NCBI GenBank assembly: GCA_020029455.1
Contig: JAIBJH010000030.1
Coordinates: 1-16,745 of the forward strand
Source: Hyphomicrobiales bacterium
Lineage (GTDB): Bacteria; Pseudomonadota; Alphaproteobacteria; Rhizobiales; Aestuariivirgaceae
Reading direction: 5' to 3'
Length of the DNA: 16,745 nt
How positions within the stretch are numbered: the first letter of the stretch is position 1; every line of letters starts with the position of its first letter. Made by a program: the position numbers and the translations under genes. The notes below the pieces were generated by a model. The model was not told the DNA's origin. It saw only the letters and a list, made by a program, of their open reading frames with translations, and searched no databases. Below are positions 1 to 6,770 of the stretch, one piece after another.

Positions 1-1
1 G

Positions 2-1036
2 GATGGCTTTGAGACCAATAACGGCCGCTGCGTGCCCGTCTGCGAGCAGGGCGTAACGCGCGATCCGTACGGCTATTGCGTGCCGCGCTGCCCGGATGGT
101 TCCTATCCCAATCTGCGCGGCCAGTGCCAGGAGCCCGATTGTCCGCAAGGCAGCGAAACCTTCCGTGGCCAGTGCGTGCCTGAATGTCCAGAGGAATACA
201 GCCGCGATGAGAATGGCCGCTGCCTGCCGCCGGACGATGATTGCCCGCAAGGCACAACGAATATCCGTGGGACATGCGTGCCGGATTGCGAAGAAGGTTG
301 GACCCGCAGTTCTGCAACAGGTCAATGCGAGCCACCCAATAACCGCTGTCCGGAAGGGCAGATCACGTTCAAGGGCAAATGCGTGCAGCGTTGCCCGGCC
401 GATCAAGTGCGTGACAACAATGGCCGTTGTGTCTGTCAGCAAGGCACCGACAACTTCCAGGGCAAATGCGTGCCGCTGTGCCGCCGTGGACTGGTGCGCA
501 ACAGCGCCGGGCGTTGCGTGTGTCCAGAGGGCACGGATTTCTTCGCCGGCAAATGCGTGCCGGAATGCGAAGGCAATCTGGTGCGCGACAAGAACGGCCG
601 CTGCCTGCCGCCGCCTTGCCCGCAAGGACTGGAGCGCTTCCAGGGCCGCTGTGTGCCGCAATGTAAGGACAGCTTCGTTCGCAGCTCCAAGGGCCGCTGC
701 GTGTGTCCGCAGGGCGAGCAGGTCGGCAATTCAGGCTTCTGCGAACCGGTTTCCATCCGGCCGCGCGAATGCCAGAAAGGCTTCCGCCGCAATGAGGATG
801 GCGAGTGCGTGAGGATCCGCCTTGTCCCATCGGGCTGCCGTGATGGCTTCTACTTCGACAAGCGCCGCCAACGCTGCCTGCCAAACCCGGATGATGATGA
901 GCCGGTCAATCCGCAACTGCAGATCAATCCGGAGCAGCTCCAGCAGCTTTTGGTTCCGCCTCAGAGGAACCAGAAGCAACCTTGCCCGGATGGCTTCTTC
1001 CTCGACAAGAACGGCAGGTGCGCGGAGGAGCAGTAG
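2..1036 (+). CDS. Cysteine-rich tandem-repeat protein, 5' end outside window
   Basis: The frame is open from base 2 to the TAG at 1034-1036, so only the C-terminal part (about 345 residues) is present. No signal peptide or N-terminal domain can be judged. The visible protein has about 36 cysteines. It is built of repeats of roughly 28-33 residues with the pattern CPxG, then five or six residues, GxCVPxC, about seven residues, and RxxxGRC. Six fairly complete units run from about base 140 to 700, followed by degenerate half-units such as CPDGFFLDKNGRC at the end. A proline- and glutamine-rich linker (about residues 293-323 counted from base 32) precedes the last half-unit. Even cysteine spacing suggests disulfide-bonded modules in an exported protein, or metal binding, but no function can be assigned. 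Similar CPxG...C repeats occur as tails of secreted or OmpA-like proteins in Hyphomicrobiales (from memory). It converges on znuA with 12 bp between the stop codons. Confidence 0.8.
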   Translation, partial: DGFETNNGRCVPVCEQGVTRDPYGYCVPRCPDGSYPNLRGQCQEPDCPQGSETFRGQCVPECPEEYSRDENGRCLPPDDDCPQGTTNIRGTCVPDCEEGWTRSSATGQCEPPNNRCPEGQITFKGKCVQRCPADQVRDNNGRCVCQQGTDNFQGKCVPLCRRGLVRNSAGRCVCPEGTDFFAGKCVPECEGNLVRDKNGRCLPPPCPQGLERFQGRCVPQCKDSFVRSSKGRCVCPQGEQVGNSGFCEPVSIRPRECQKGFRRNEDGECVRIRLVPSGCRDGFYFDKRRQRCLPNPDDDEPVNPQLQINPEQLQQLLVPPQRNQKQPCPDGFFLDKNGRCAEEQ

Positions 1037-1048
1037 GGAAGTTTTGGT

Positions 1049-1963
1049 TTAGCCTAAACACTCCTGCAGCGACTTCGCGATGTTGCGCAGCAACTGCCCG
1101 TAAAGGGCAGGGCCGGGCTCCAGCGTCCCGGCTTCCGCATCCAAAACGCCGGTTTTCACATCCGTTCCCTCAGTGATGAGGTTGACAAGTTTGGAGTCGA
1201 ATTGTGGTTCGGAGAACACGCAAGTCACGTTGGCGGATTGCAGCCGGTCTTTAATCTCGCGGACTCCTTTTGCCCCTGGCGGATTTTCTGGATGGATGGA
1301 AATGGCCCCGGAAGAGGGAATTTCGAAACGCTTCTCGAAATACTGGAAGGCATCATGGAAGGTGATGAAATGCTTGTCCTTGAGCGGTGCCACTTCCTGC
1401 GCGATTTCGCTTTCAAGGACGACGAGTTGTTGCTTCGTCCTCGCCGCATTCTCGATGAAGCGTTGTGCATTCTCCGGATCAGCCTTTGCCAGCGTGGCCG
1501 CGATCTCATCCACCATTACTGCAGCGTTGCGCGGATCAAGCCAGACATGGGGGTCCATCTCGCCATGCTCATGCTCTTCCTCACCTTTATGCTCGTCTGG
1601 ATCAAAGCCATCGCCCTCGCGCACCGCGAACAGACCGAGGCTCTTGTTGTCCATCAGCGAAACAACCGTTGCGCCGGAGGGTAGGGCTTCAAGTGGTTTC
1701 TCAAGAAAGGCTTCCATCTCGTGGCCCACCCAGAAGATCACCTTGGCGTTTTGCAGCGCCTCCGCATCTGTAGGCGCAAGTGAATAGGTGTGGGGAGAGG
1801 ACCCACCCCTGACGGTCAGCTCTGGCGTGCCAACCCCTTCCATGACCGAAGCCACAAGCGAATGGATGGGCTTGATGGAAGCCACCACCGAAACATCTGC
1901 CCAGCCTTGTGTTGCCGTCCCCGCTAACAGGCCAACAAAGGTGGCCACAAATACCTGTTTCAT
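1049..1963 (-). CDS. znuA: Zinc ABC transporter, periplasmic zinc-binding protein ZnuA
   Basis: This is a periplasmic solute-binding protein of the cluster A-I (ZnuA/TroA) family that captures Zn2+ and delivers it to ZnuB. The 304-residue product starts with a Sec signal peptide, probably cleaved after GWA at residue 22. Expected metal ligands are visible: His58 (SPHTY), His139 (DPHVW), His203 (FHDAF) and an acidic residue near Asp275 (LDAEAG). Between about residues 118 and 137 there is a short acid/His loop (DEHKGEEEHEHGE), typical of zinc-specific members. Cys248 and Cys302 match the positions of the structural disulfide known in E. coli ZnuA. The start is an ATG with GGGA about 6 nt upstream on the minus strand. 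It diverges from znuC across only 30 bp that contain a Zur-type palindrome, so Zur repression is expected. Length and motifs are ordinary for the family. Confidence 0.97.
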   Translation of the reverse strand: MKQVFVATFVGLLAGTATQGWADVSVVASIKPIHSLVASVMEGVGTPELTVRGGSSPHTYSLAPTDAEALQNAKVIFWVGHEMEAFLEKPLEALPSGATVVSLMDNKSLGLFAVREGDGFDPDEHKGEEEHEHGEMDPHVWLDPRNAAVMVDEIAATLAKADPENAQRFIENAARTKQQLVVLESEIAQEVAPLKDKHFITFHDAFQYFEKRFEIPSSGAISIHPENPPGAKGVREIKDRLQSANVTCVFSEPQFDSKLVNLITEGTDVKTGVLDAEAGTLEPGPALYGQLLRNIAKSLQECLG

Positions 1964-1978
1964 GTACAGTTCCCATAT

Positions 1979-1991
1979 GTTATAATATAAC
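1979..1991. promoter_or_regulatory. Zur box 1 overlapping divergent znuA/znuC -10 elements
   Basis: GTTATAATATAAC is a perfect palindrome around a central A and matches the core of proteobacterial Zur sites as I remember them. It lies between the znuA ATG (1963) and the znuC ATG (1994). It contains TATAAT at 1981-1986, a perfect -10 hexamer for znuC, and TATATT on the opposite strand, a good -10 for znuA. Bound Zur would cover both. The -35 boxes are weak. Operator role is inferred from sequence and neighbours. Confidence 0.8.
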
Positions 1992-1993
1992 GC

Positions 1994-2845
1994 ATGAATG
2001 TAATAACATTACAAACCGAAGAGTCAAGTGTGGTGGCGGGCGCGCTGATCTCGCTGAAAAATGCCGGCGTACGGCGCGAGGGCCATTGGCTGGTTCGCGG
2101 CGTCGACCTCACGCTCGTTCCGGGCGAGATCGTGACGCTCATCGGCCCCAATGGCTCGGGCAAGACCACCACGGCAAAACTGGCTCTGGGCATCATGCAG
2201 GCGGACGTGGGCAATGTCTCCCGGAAGCAGGGCCTTCGCGTCGGCTATGTGCCGCAGAAACTTGTGATCGACTGGACCATGCCTCTGCGCGTGAAGGAAT
2301 TCATGTCGCTGACGGCGAATGGCGATTTGCATGCCCATCTTTCAGCGCTGAAGCGCACAGGTGCCTCTGCCTTGCTGGACCGCGACCTCAGGAGCCTCTC
2401 TGGCGGTGAGTTGCAGCGCGTGTCACTGGCAAGAGCCATTGCCCGAAAGCCGGATGTGCTGGTGCTCGACGAGCCGGTGCAGGGCGTCGATTTTAATGGC
2501 GAGCTTGAACTCTACGACCTAATCAAGGCGGTGCGCGATGAAACGGGCTGCGCCATCCTGATGGTGTCACACGATCTTCATGTGGTGATGGCGGCAACCG
2601 ACCGCGTCATCTGCCTCAACGGCCATGTCTGCTGTCAGGGCACGCCGGAGAATGTTGCCTTAAGCGATGAATACAAGGCGCTGTTTGGAGGAAGGGCCGC
2701 AGCGGCGCTCGCCGTCTATCAGCACCACCACGATCACACTCACATGGCCGATGGCCGCGTCCTGCACAGTGACGGCACAACGACAGACAACTGCCATCCC
2801 GATGATGGCCATCACGACCACAAGCACGAGCATCGCCATGCTTGA
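1994..2845 (+). CDS. znuC: Zinc ABC transporter ATP-binding protein ZnuC
   Basis: This is the cytoplasmic ATPase of the ZnuABC importer. Walker A GPNGSGKT is at residues 51-58, the ABC signature LSGGE at 135-139, Walker B VLVLDE at 155-160 and the switch His in MVSHD at 193. The last 40 residues or so (243-283) are very rich in His and Asp (HHHDHTH, GHHDHKHEHRHA). Such a tail is common in alphaproteobacterial ZnuC and could buffer or sense zinc. The start is uncertain. ATG 1994 gives an N-terminus of the usual length but has no Shine-Dalgarno and lies 7 bases after a perfect -10, which implies a leaderless or almost leaderless message. GTG 2030, with GAAGAG six bases upstream, is the alternative and would remove 12 residues. 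The end overlaps the start of znuB by 8 bases (ATGCTTGA), so the two are translationally coupled. Confidence 0.95.
   Translation: MNVITLQTEESSVVAGALISLKNAGVRREGHWLVRGVDLTLVPGEIVTLIGPNGSGKTTTAKLALGIMQADVGNVSRKQGLRVGYVPQKLVIDWTMPLRVKEFMSLTANGDLHAHLSALKRTGASALLDRDLRSLSGGELQRVSLARAIARKPDVLVLDEPVQGVDFNGELELYDLIKAVRDETGCAILMVSHDLHVVMAATDRVICLNGHVCCQGTPENVALSDEYKALFGGRAAAALAVYQHHHDHTHMADGRVLHSDGTTTDNCHPDDGHHDHKHEHRHA
1995..2012. promoter_or_regulatory. Zur box 2 over the znuC translation start
   Basis: TGAATGTAATAACATTAC agrees at 16 of 18 positions with the Zur consensus described by comparative genomics for the Rhodobacter group (GTAATGTAATAACATTAC, from memory). The right half-site is complete and the left half-site has two changes. 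It overlaps the annotated znuC ATG, so it would act from just downstream of the transcription start. Confidence 0.6.
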
Positions 2846-3641
2846 TGACTTTCTCACACGCGCCGCAGTCGCGGGGATAGGCCTTGCCGCCATCGCAGGG
2901 CCGCTGGGCTGCTTCGTGGTGTGGCGTAGACTTTCCTATTTCGGCGATACCCTTGCCCATGCCGCCCTTCTCGGCGTCGCTCTGTCACTGCTCCTGAACA
3001 TTGGTGTCGTTCCGGCAGTTTTTGCTGTGGCGTTGCTGGCCGCACTCCTGCTGCTTTTTTTGCAGAATAAGTCGTCGCTCGCTTCCGATGCCATACTTGG
3101 GCTCTTGTCTCATGGGGCGCTTGCTATAGGTCTGCTCGCCATCTCCTTCATGACCTGGGTGCGTTTCGACATGATGGGACTTCTCTTTGGCGATCTTCTG
3201 GCTGTGACGCGGGGAGACCTTGCCGTGCTCTATGGCGGGGGCGCCGCAGTCTTGCTGCTCTTATGGTGGTTCTGGAAGCCGCTGTTCGCTGCAACCGTGA
3301 ACCGCGACATCGCTGCCGCCGAAGGCATGCAGCCGGAGAAGGCGGAACTGCTCTTCATCATTCTGCTTGCTGCGGTGGTCGCGATTGCCATCAAGATTGT
3401 CGGCGTCTTGCTGGTGACAGCCATGTTGATTATTCCCGCCGCGGCATCGCGCCGGCTTTCTTCAACACCGCAGCAAATGGTTATCCTTTCCATAGGCATG
3501 GGCATTGCTTCCGTAGTGGCGGGACTGTGGGGTTCATTGCAATGGAACACGCCTTCTGGCCCGTCGATCATCGCCGCCGCTGCCTTGCTGTTCCTCGCGG
3601 GGTTGGTGCTGCCGCGAAATTTGAGCATTTCGAGGAGTTGA
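2838..3641 (+). CDS. znuB: Zinc ABC transporter permease ZnuB
   Basis: This 267-residue integral membrane permease forms the zinc channel with ZnuC. Hydrophobic segments follow one another from residue 10 to the end, as in the ABC-3 (ZnuB/MntB) permease family. Family motifs include GPLGCFVVWRRLSYFGDTLAHAALLG near residues 21-46 and GVLLVTAMLIIPAAASR in the C-terminal third. I placed the start at ATG 2838, inside the znuC end, because family similarity begins there (MLDDFLTRAA). The open frame further upstream only reads the znuC His tail out of frame. It is the second gene of znuC-znuB-zur, and the gap to zur is 4 bp. Confidence 0.95.
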   Translation: MLDDFLTRAAVAGIGLAAIAGPLGCFVVWRRLSYFGDTLAHAALLGVALSLLLNIGVVPAVFAVALLAALLLLFLQNKSSLASDAILGLLSHGALAIGLLAISFMTWVRFDMMGLLFGDLLAVTRGDLAVLYGGGAAVLLLLWWFWKPLFAATVNRDIAAAEGMQPEKAELLFIILLAAVVAIAIKIVGVLLVTAMLIIPAAASRRLSSTPQQMVILSIGMGIASVVAGLWGSLQWNTPSGPSIIAAAALLFLAGLVLPRNLSISRS

Positions 3642-3645
3642 ATCC

Positions 3646-4050
3646 ATGGCCCATTCCCACGACCATGCGGTCGAAATTCTGACCCGCAATCAGAAATTGG
3701 TGCTTGAAGCAATGGAGAAGTCATCAGCGCCGCAGAGCGCATATGATCTGCTCGACAAGCTTCGTCCCCATGGCGTGAAGGCGCCGCTGCAGGTTTACCG
3801 TGCACTGGATCAGCTTGTAGCCAAAGGCCTTGTCCATAAGCTGGAATCACTCAGCGCTTTCGTCGCCTGCCAACATCCTTCCGATGAAGGCCATGCGGCA
3901 ACAGTGTTCATGATCTGCGATAGTTGCGGCAGCGTTAGCGAGCGCACCAATGCCTGCATTTCCGGGGACCTACGGAACCTCGCCACCACTGATGGCTTCC
4001 GTGTCGCCCACACCAGCATTGAGCTCCACGGCCACTGCGGAAAGTGTTGA
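3646..4050 (+). CDS. zur: Zinc uptake regulator Zur (Fur family)
   Basis: This 134-residue repressor of the Fur family binds DNA when loaded with zinc. A winged-helix domain fills roughly residues 10-75 (LTRNQKLVLEAM, then SAYDLLDKL and VYRALDQLVAKGLVHKL). Structural zinc ligands of Fur proteins are present as Cys91-x-x-Cys94 and Cys131-x-x-Cys134, the latter at the very C-terminus. His83 and the HGH at 128-130 are candidates for the regulatory site. The N-terminus carries three His (MAHSHDH). GAGGAG upstream of the ATG is a good ribosome-binding site. Lying directly behind znuB and close to Zur-type boxes, it is Zur rather than Fur or PerR, and it is probably autoregulated through the znuC promoter. 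Confidence 0.95.
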   Translation: MAHSHDHAVEILTRNQKLVLEAMEKSSAPQSAYDLLDKLRPHGVKAPLQVYRALDQLVAKGLVHKLESLSAFVACQHPSDEGHAATVFMICDSCGSVSERTNACISGDLRNLATTDGFRVAHTSIELHGHCGKC

Positions 4051-4051
4051 G

Positions 4052-4092
4052 GTAACTCTCCTCGTCCGTAAACGGGGGAGGAATGCGGTTAC
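4052..4092. terminator. Hairpin between convergent zur and ATPase genes; repeat-derived
   Basis: An imperfect stem pairs TCCTCGTCCGT (4059-4069) with ACGGGGGAGGA (4072-4082). An outer stem GTAAC/GTTAC (4052-4056 and 4088-4092) reaches into the stop codon of the minus-strand gene. It lies in the 38 bp between two converging genes, which suits a bidirectional terminator, although there is no T-run. It is related to the element at 8116-8168. Confidence 0.5.
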
Positions 4093-4769
4093 TCCTTCAT
4101 CGCCTTCAGCGACAGCACCGGCTCCAGATTGCTGATGTTGTGCAAGATCTCAAAAAGAAAATTCTGCAACTGCGGCACCAGTTCCTCCGGCAGGCCCTGC
4201 ATGTCGCCCTGCACGAAATTGCGGAAGGAAAACCGCCTGTTGCCGACGGGGATGGCAAGGGGCGCGGGCAAGAAAGGAATGGTCAGCGCTGCATCGTCCT
4301 CAGGCCAGCTTGAGCGCACGAACTGGTTTTTGACCGGAACGAAGAGGTCGAGCCCGCGCAGAGCCTGCAGTGACCGCGCCATGCGTAGCGAAGCAAAATT
4401 GTTGTCCACCACGAAGAACAGAAAAATGCGGAACCTCGCCTTCTTGCATTCGGCAAAGAAATTCAGATCACGTTCGGCGGCGAAGAAGGGTTCCATGTGG
4501 CGCGCCGGCAGGTCGATGATGTAATCGCGCCCCGGCGAGGCGAGGATGGTGTCGAAGAGCTTCATCTGCCCGGTAATCACAGCGAAATCCGCCAGTATCG
4601 TGCGGCCCGGAAAGAAATTTCGTAAAGGTCCCTCTGGCGCATCCGTGTCAATGAGGAAGGGATCACGCCCGTCGAGCAGCAGCGAATCCGTAAGCAACCG
4701 CGCCAGCAAGGTCTTGCCGTTGCGGTTGCTGTCCGAAGCAACGATGTAGATGGTGGGCGCCAAGGCCAT
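4089..4769 (-). CDS. Degenerate MinD/ParA-superfamily P-loop protein, paralogue of upstream gene
   Basis: The function of this 226-residue soluble protein is not known. The N-terminus reads IVASDSNRNGKT (residues 9-20). This is a P-loop retaining GKT but lacking the signature Lys and the GG of the KGGVGKT deviant Walker A, somewhat like dethiobiotin-synthetase or CobQ loops. FLIDTDAPEGPLR (about 38-50) and YIIDLPAR (about 83-90) fill the switch and Walker B positions. The same layout is found in the upstream gene: FDTENPRGSLHRFYP corresponds to IDTDAPEGPLRNFFP, VVDLKAG to IIDLPAR, and FHVVGPSIASL to FFVVDNNFASL. The two are therefore tandem paralogues. It starts 19 bp after the upstream gene, with GAGGGGG as the ribosome-binding site, and is surely co-transcribed. 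It may be a regulatory or inactive partner of the first ATPase. Confidence 0.8.
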   Translation of the reverse strand: MALAPTIYIVASDSNRNGKTLLARLLTDSLLLDGRDPFLIDTDAPEGPLRNFFPGRTILADFAVITGQMKLFDTILASPGRDYIIDLPARHMEPFFAAERDLNFFAECKKARFRIFLFFVVDNNFASLRMARSLQALRGLDLFVPVKNQFVRSSWPEDDAALTIPFLPAPLAIPVGNRRFSFRNFVQGDMQGLPEELVPQLQNFLFEILHNISNLEPVLSLKAMKE

Positions 4770-4788
4770 GGTGGCTGGCCCCCTCGCG

Positions 4789-5529
4789 TCAGGCCTGGGT
4801 GCGGCCGCCGGTCAGGACGTCGTGCAGGATCTTCACATGCGCGAACTCAGCATCAATCTCCGAGCACCATTTGCGCACATAGCCACGCAGCACGAAGGAG
4901 AACTTGCTCTGGTTGCCGTCAACAGCGTGGTTTTCGATGAAGTCCTTAAAGGTAACGCCTGCCACGTCCACCTGCTCATAGGCCATTTCGTTGAGCTTCG
5001 GGATGCTAATTTCCTGGGTCTTGGCGATCTGCGAGAAATACTTGCGGTAGGTTGCCTCGTCCCACTCGAAGAAGTTGGTTTCGTTGATGGAGTTGCGCGT
5101 CAGAACATATTCGACGCCCTGCAGATATTTTGAGAGTTCGCCGATCTCGTCAAGCGAGGCGATAGACGGCCCCACCACATGAAAGAGGCCCAGCGTGAAG
5201 GCGCCATTACGCGCCGCCTCGAGAACGCCGATGCGCTCGAAGAGGTCGAGCGAGTAGGAGAGGTTGCCGGCCTTGAGGTCGACAACGGTGACTGGCACAT
5301 TTGCCGTCTCCATGGTGTCGAGCACACGCATCTGATGGGCCACATTGTTGAGATCGATGATTTCCGTAAGGGTGGGATAGAAGCGGTGCAGAGAACCCCT
5401 GGGATTTTCTGTATCGAACGCCCGGGTCAGGATGTTTTTCCGGGCAAAATAATCGAGAAGGCATCGCGACACCGTCGTCTTGCCTACGCCGCCCTTGTCT
5501 GCACCCACCAGGATAAGTGTTGGTTTCAT
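4789..5529 (-). CDS. MinD/ParA-like ATPase of unknown function
   Basis: This 246-residue protein belongs to the SIMIBI class of P-loop ATPases (CobQ/MinD/ParA superfamily). A full deviant Walker A, DKGGVGKTT, is at residues 11-19, with signature Lys12 and P-loop Lys17. FDTENPRGSLHRFYP follows near residue 39, and the Walker B-like VTVVDLKAG is near residue 80. There is no ParB or parS partner, no DNA-binding helix-turn-helix and no MinC/MinE nearby, so chromosome or division-site partitioning is not indicated. The neighbour downstream is a degenerate paralogue. Both are read away from the NnrU genes across about 115 bp that holds an inverted repeat. TTATAG, about 17 bases upstream of the ATG, could be a -10 element, but no good -35 is visible. 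A conjugation TraL-like or secretion-linked role is possible but has no support here. Confidence 0.85.
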   Translation of the reverse strand: MKPTLILVGADKGGVGKTTVSRCLLDYFARKNILTRAFDTENPRGSLHRFYPTLTEIIDLNNVAHQMRVLDTMETANVPVTVVDLKAGNLSYSLDLFERIGVLEAARNGAFTLGLFHVVGPSIASLDEIGELSKYLQGVEYVLTRNSINETNFFEWDEATYRKYFSQIAKTQEISIPKLNEMAYEQVDVAGVTFKDFIENHAVDGNQSKFSFVLRGYVRKWCSEIDAEFAHVKILHDVLTGGRTQA

Positions 5530-5568
5530 GGCCCACCCTTTGACTATAAGTTAGGATCGCTGCATCTG

Positions 5569-5585
5569 GGCGTGCCTTACACGCC
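5569..5585. repeat. Small inverted repeat in divergent intergenic region
   Basis: GGCGTG-CCTTA-CACGCC is a perfect 6-bp inverted repeat lying between the ATPase pair (-) and the NnrU genes (+). It could be an operator for either divergent unit or simply a hairpin. No matching consensus is recognised. Confidence 0.35.
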
Positions 5586-5646
5586 AGTGCAACGGCCTAC
5601 CTTGTTCCAAATATGAAGGCAAGAACAACGCGAAATGGGGGAATTC

Positions 5647-6213
5647 ATGTGGCAATTGTATTTGGGGATTGTTCTTTTCGGCTTTCCCCACCTGTTCTCG
5701 GCCCTGGCGCCCCAACCCCGCGACAGGCTGAAGCAGCGTTTAGGTGAAAACCGCTTCAAACTGGCTTATTCGGCAATGTCCCTCACCGGCATCATATTGA
5801 TGGCGCTCGGATACATCGCTCACCGGCACATGCCCACTGATCTGCTCTACCAGCCATATGATGGCGCCCGGCACCCGGCATTCCTGGTGATCCTGGCGGG
5901 CTTCATCCTTATCGCCAATAATGGCTCGCGCTCGCACCTGCGCCTGTGGCTCGGCCATCCCTTCTCCATGGGCATCATTCTCTGGTCGGCGGCTCATCTT
6001 ATGGTCAATGGCGAAACGGCGGTCGTCCTCATCTTTTCAATGCTCCTGCTGATTGCACTTCTTGATGTCGCCTTAAGTGTGGCGCGCGGCAAGATGCCGG
6101 CCTTCGAGCCCAGCTGGTCCCATGACATCCGCGGCCTCGTTGCTGGCACAATCGTCTATCTGATCTTCACGTTCGGATTTCATCCCTACGTTCTTGGCAT
6201 TCCGGTTGTCTGA
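5647..6213 (+). CDS. NnrU-family membrane protein, first copy
   Basis: This integral membrane protein of 188 residues has about five or six hydrophobic segments and falls in the NnrU family. NnrU was named in Rhodobacter for a role in nitrite and nitric oxide metabolism, and the plant homologue Z-ISO is a haem-dependent carotene isomerase. Family landmarks seen here are the N-terminal FGFPHLF, GARHPAFLVILAGF and AAHLMVNGE, with conserved His residues. I chose ATG 5647 because GGGGGA lies 4-5 bases upstream. ATG 5635 would add four residues (MGEF) and has only weak ribosome-binding potential. The stop codon overlaps the start of the second NnrU copy (TGATG). No denitrification gene is nearby, so a link with nitrogen oxides is only a family label here. 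Confidence 0.85.
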   Translation: MWQLYLGIVLFGFPHLFSALAPQPRDRLKQRLGENRFKLAYSAMSLTGIILMALGYIAHRHMPTDLLYQPYDGARHPAFLVILAGFILIANNGSRSHLRLWLGHPFSMGIILWSAAHLMVNGETAVVLIFSMLLLIALLDVALSVARGKMPAFEPSWSHDIRGLVAGTIVYLIFTFGFHPYVLGIPVV

Positions 6214-6770
6214 TGCTTTTCCTCATCTTTCTCGTCATTCTCTTTGCAATCGTTCATGCCTTGCCTTCCCATGCGGCACTTAAGACTGGTTTGAGGACAG
6301 TACTGGGCAGGGCCTTTGGGCCGCTCTACGGCCTGTTGTCTCTCGTGCTGCTGGTGGCGATGATATGGGCCTATCGCCATTCTGAATCGGGCATCATCTA
6401 TGACGTGCCAAACTGGGGGCGCCATGCCAACTTTGCCCTGACATTGCTCGCGTTCCTCTGTCTCGGCATTTTTCTGTTCCGGGGCTCGTGGCGGCAGAAG
6501 CTGCGCTATCCCATGGCGATCGGTGTCACCGTCTGGGCGGCGGGCCATCTTCTGGCCAATGGCGACGGCAGGAGCCTCGTCTTTTTTGGTGGACTTGCGG
6601 CGGCGGCAATCCTGCAGGCGGCGCTGATGAAAGGTGGGGGAGAAAGGCCGGCGTCAGACATCCGGCAGGGCCACAATTTTCTATCTATTATGGCGGGCCT
6701 TGCCCTTTACGCTTTGATGACTCAGCTCCACTATGCCATCACTGGAATGCCACTGGTGGAGCTGCAATGA
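6213..6770 (+). CDS. NnrU-family membrane protein, second copy
   Basis: This 185-residue membrane protein is a distant paralogue of the gene before it. It shows the same landmarks: an N-terminal helix with VHALPSHAALK, GRHANFALTLLAF near residues 69-81, and AAGHLLANGDGRS in the middle. Helices fill most of the rest. It starts inside the stop of the preceding gene (TGATG) and ends inside the start of the MOSC gene (ATGA), so all three are translationally coupled and probably work together. The tandem pair may form a heterodimer. Substrate and cofactor are unknown, and haem binding through the conserved His is a possibility taken from the Z-ISO family. Confidence 0.85.
   Translation: MLFLIFLVILFAIVHALPSHAALKTGLRTVLGRAFGPLYGLLSLVLLVAMIWAYRHSESGIIYDVPNWGRHANFALTLLAFLCLGIFLFRGSWRQKLRYPMAIGVTVWAAGHLLANGDGRSLVFFGGLAAAAILQAALMKGGGERPASDIRQGHNFLSIMAGLALYALMTQLHYAITGMPLVELQ

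Noticed and set aside
96..812. Long open frames on both strands (up to 238 codons) overlapping the cysteine repeat gene
   Set aside because: They are shadows produced by the GC-rich repeats. Their composition (Arg, Ala and Cys runs) is not protein-like, and the in-phase frame has clear repeat periodicity.
2667..2837. Longer ZnuB start upstream of 2838
   Set aside because: This part reads the znuC His-rich tail out of frame (Thr/Ile/Met runs). The permease family match starts at MLDDFL.
2720..2845. His-rich tail of ZnuC as a novel metal-binding domain
   Set aside because: Comparable His/Asp tails are common in alphaproteobacterial ZnuC, so it is noted in the gene entry only.
5570..5634. GTTC and GAAC half-sites upstream of the NnrU genes as another LexA box
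   Set aside because: They are inverted and 15 bases apart, which does not fit the direct-repeat GTTC-N7-GTTC motif.
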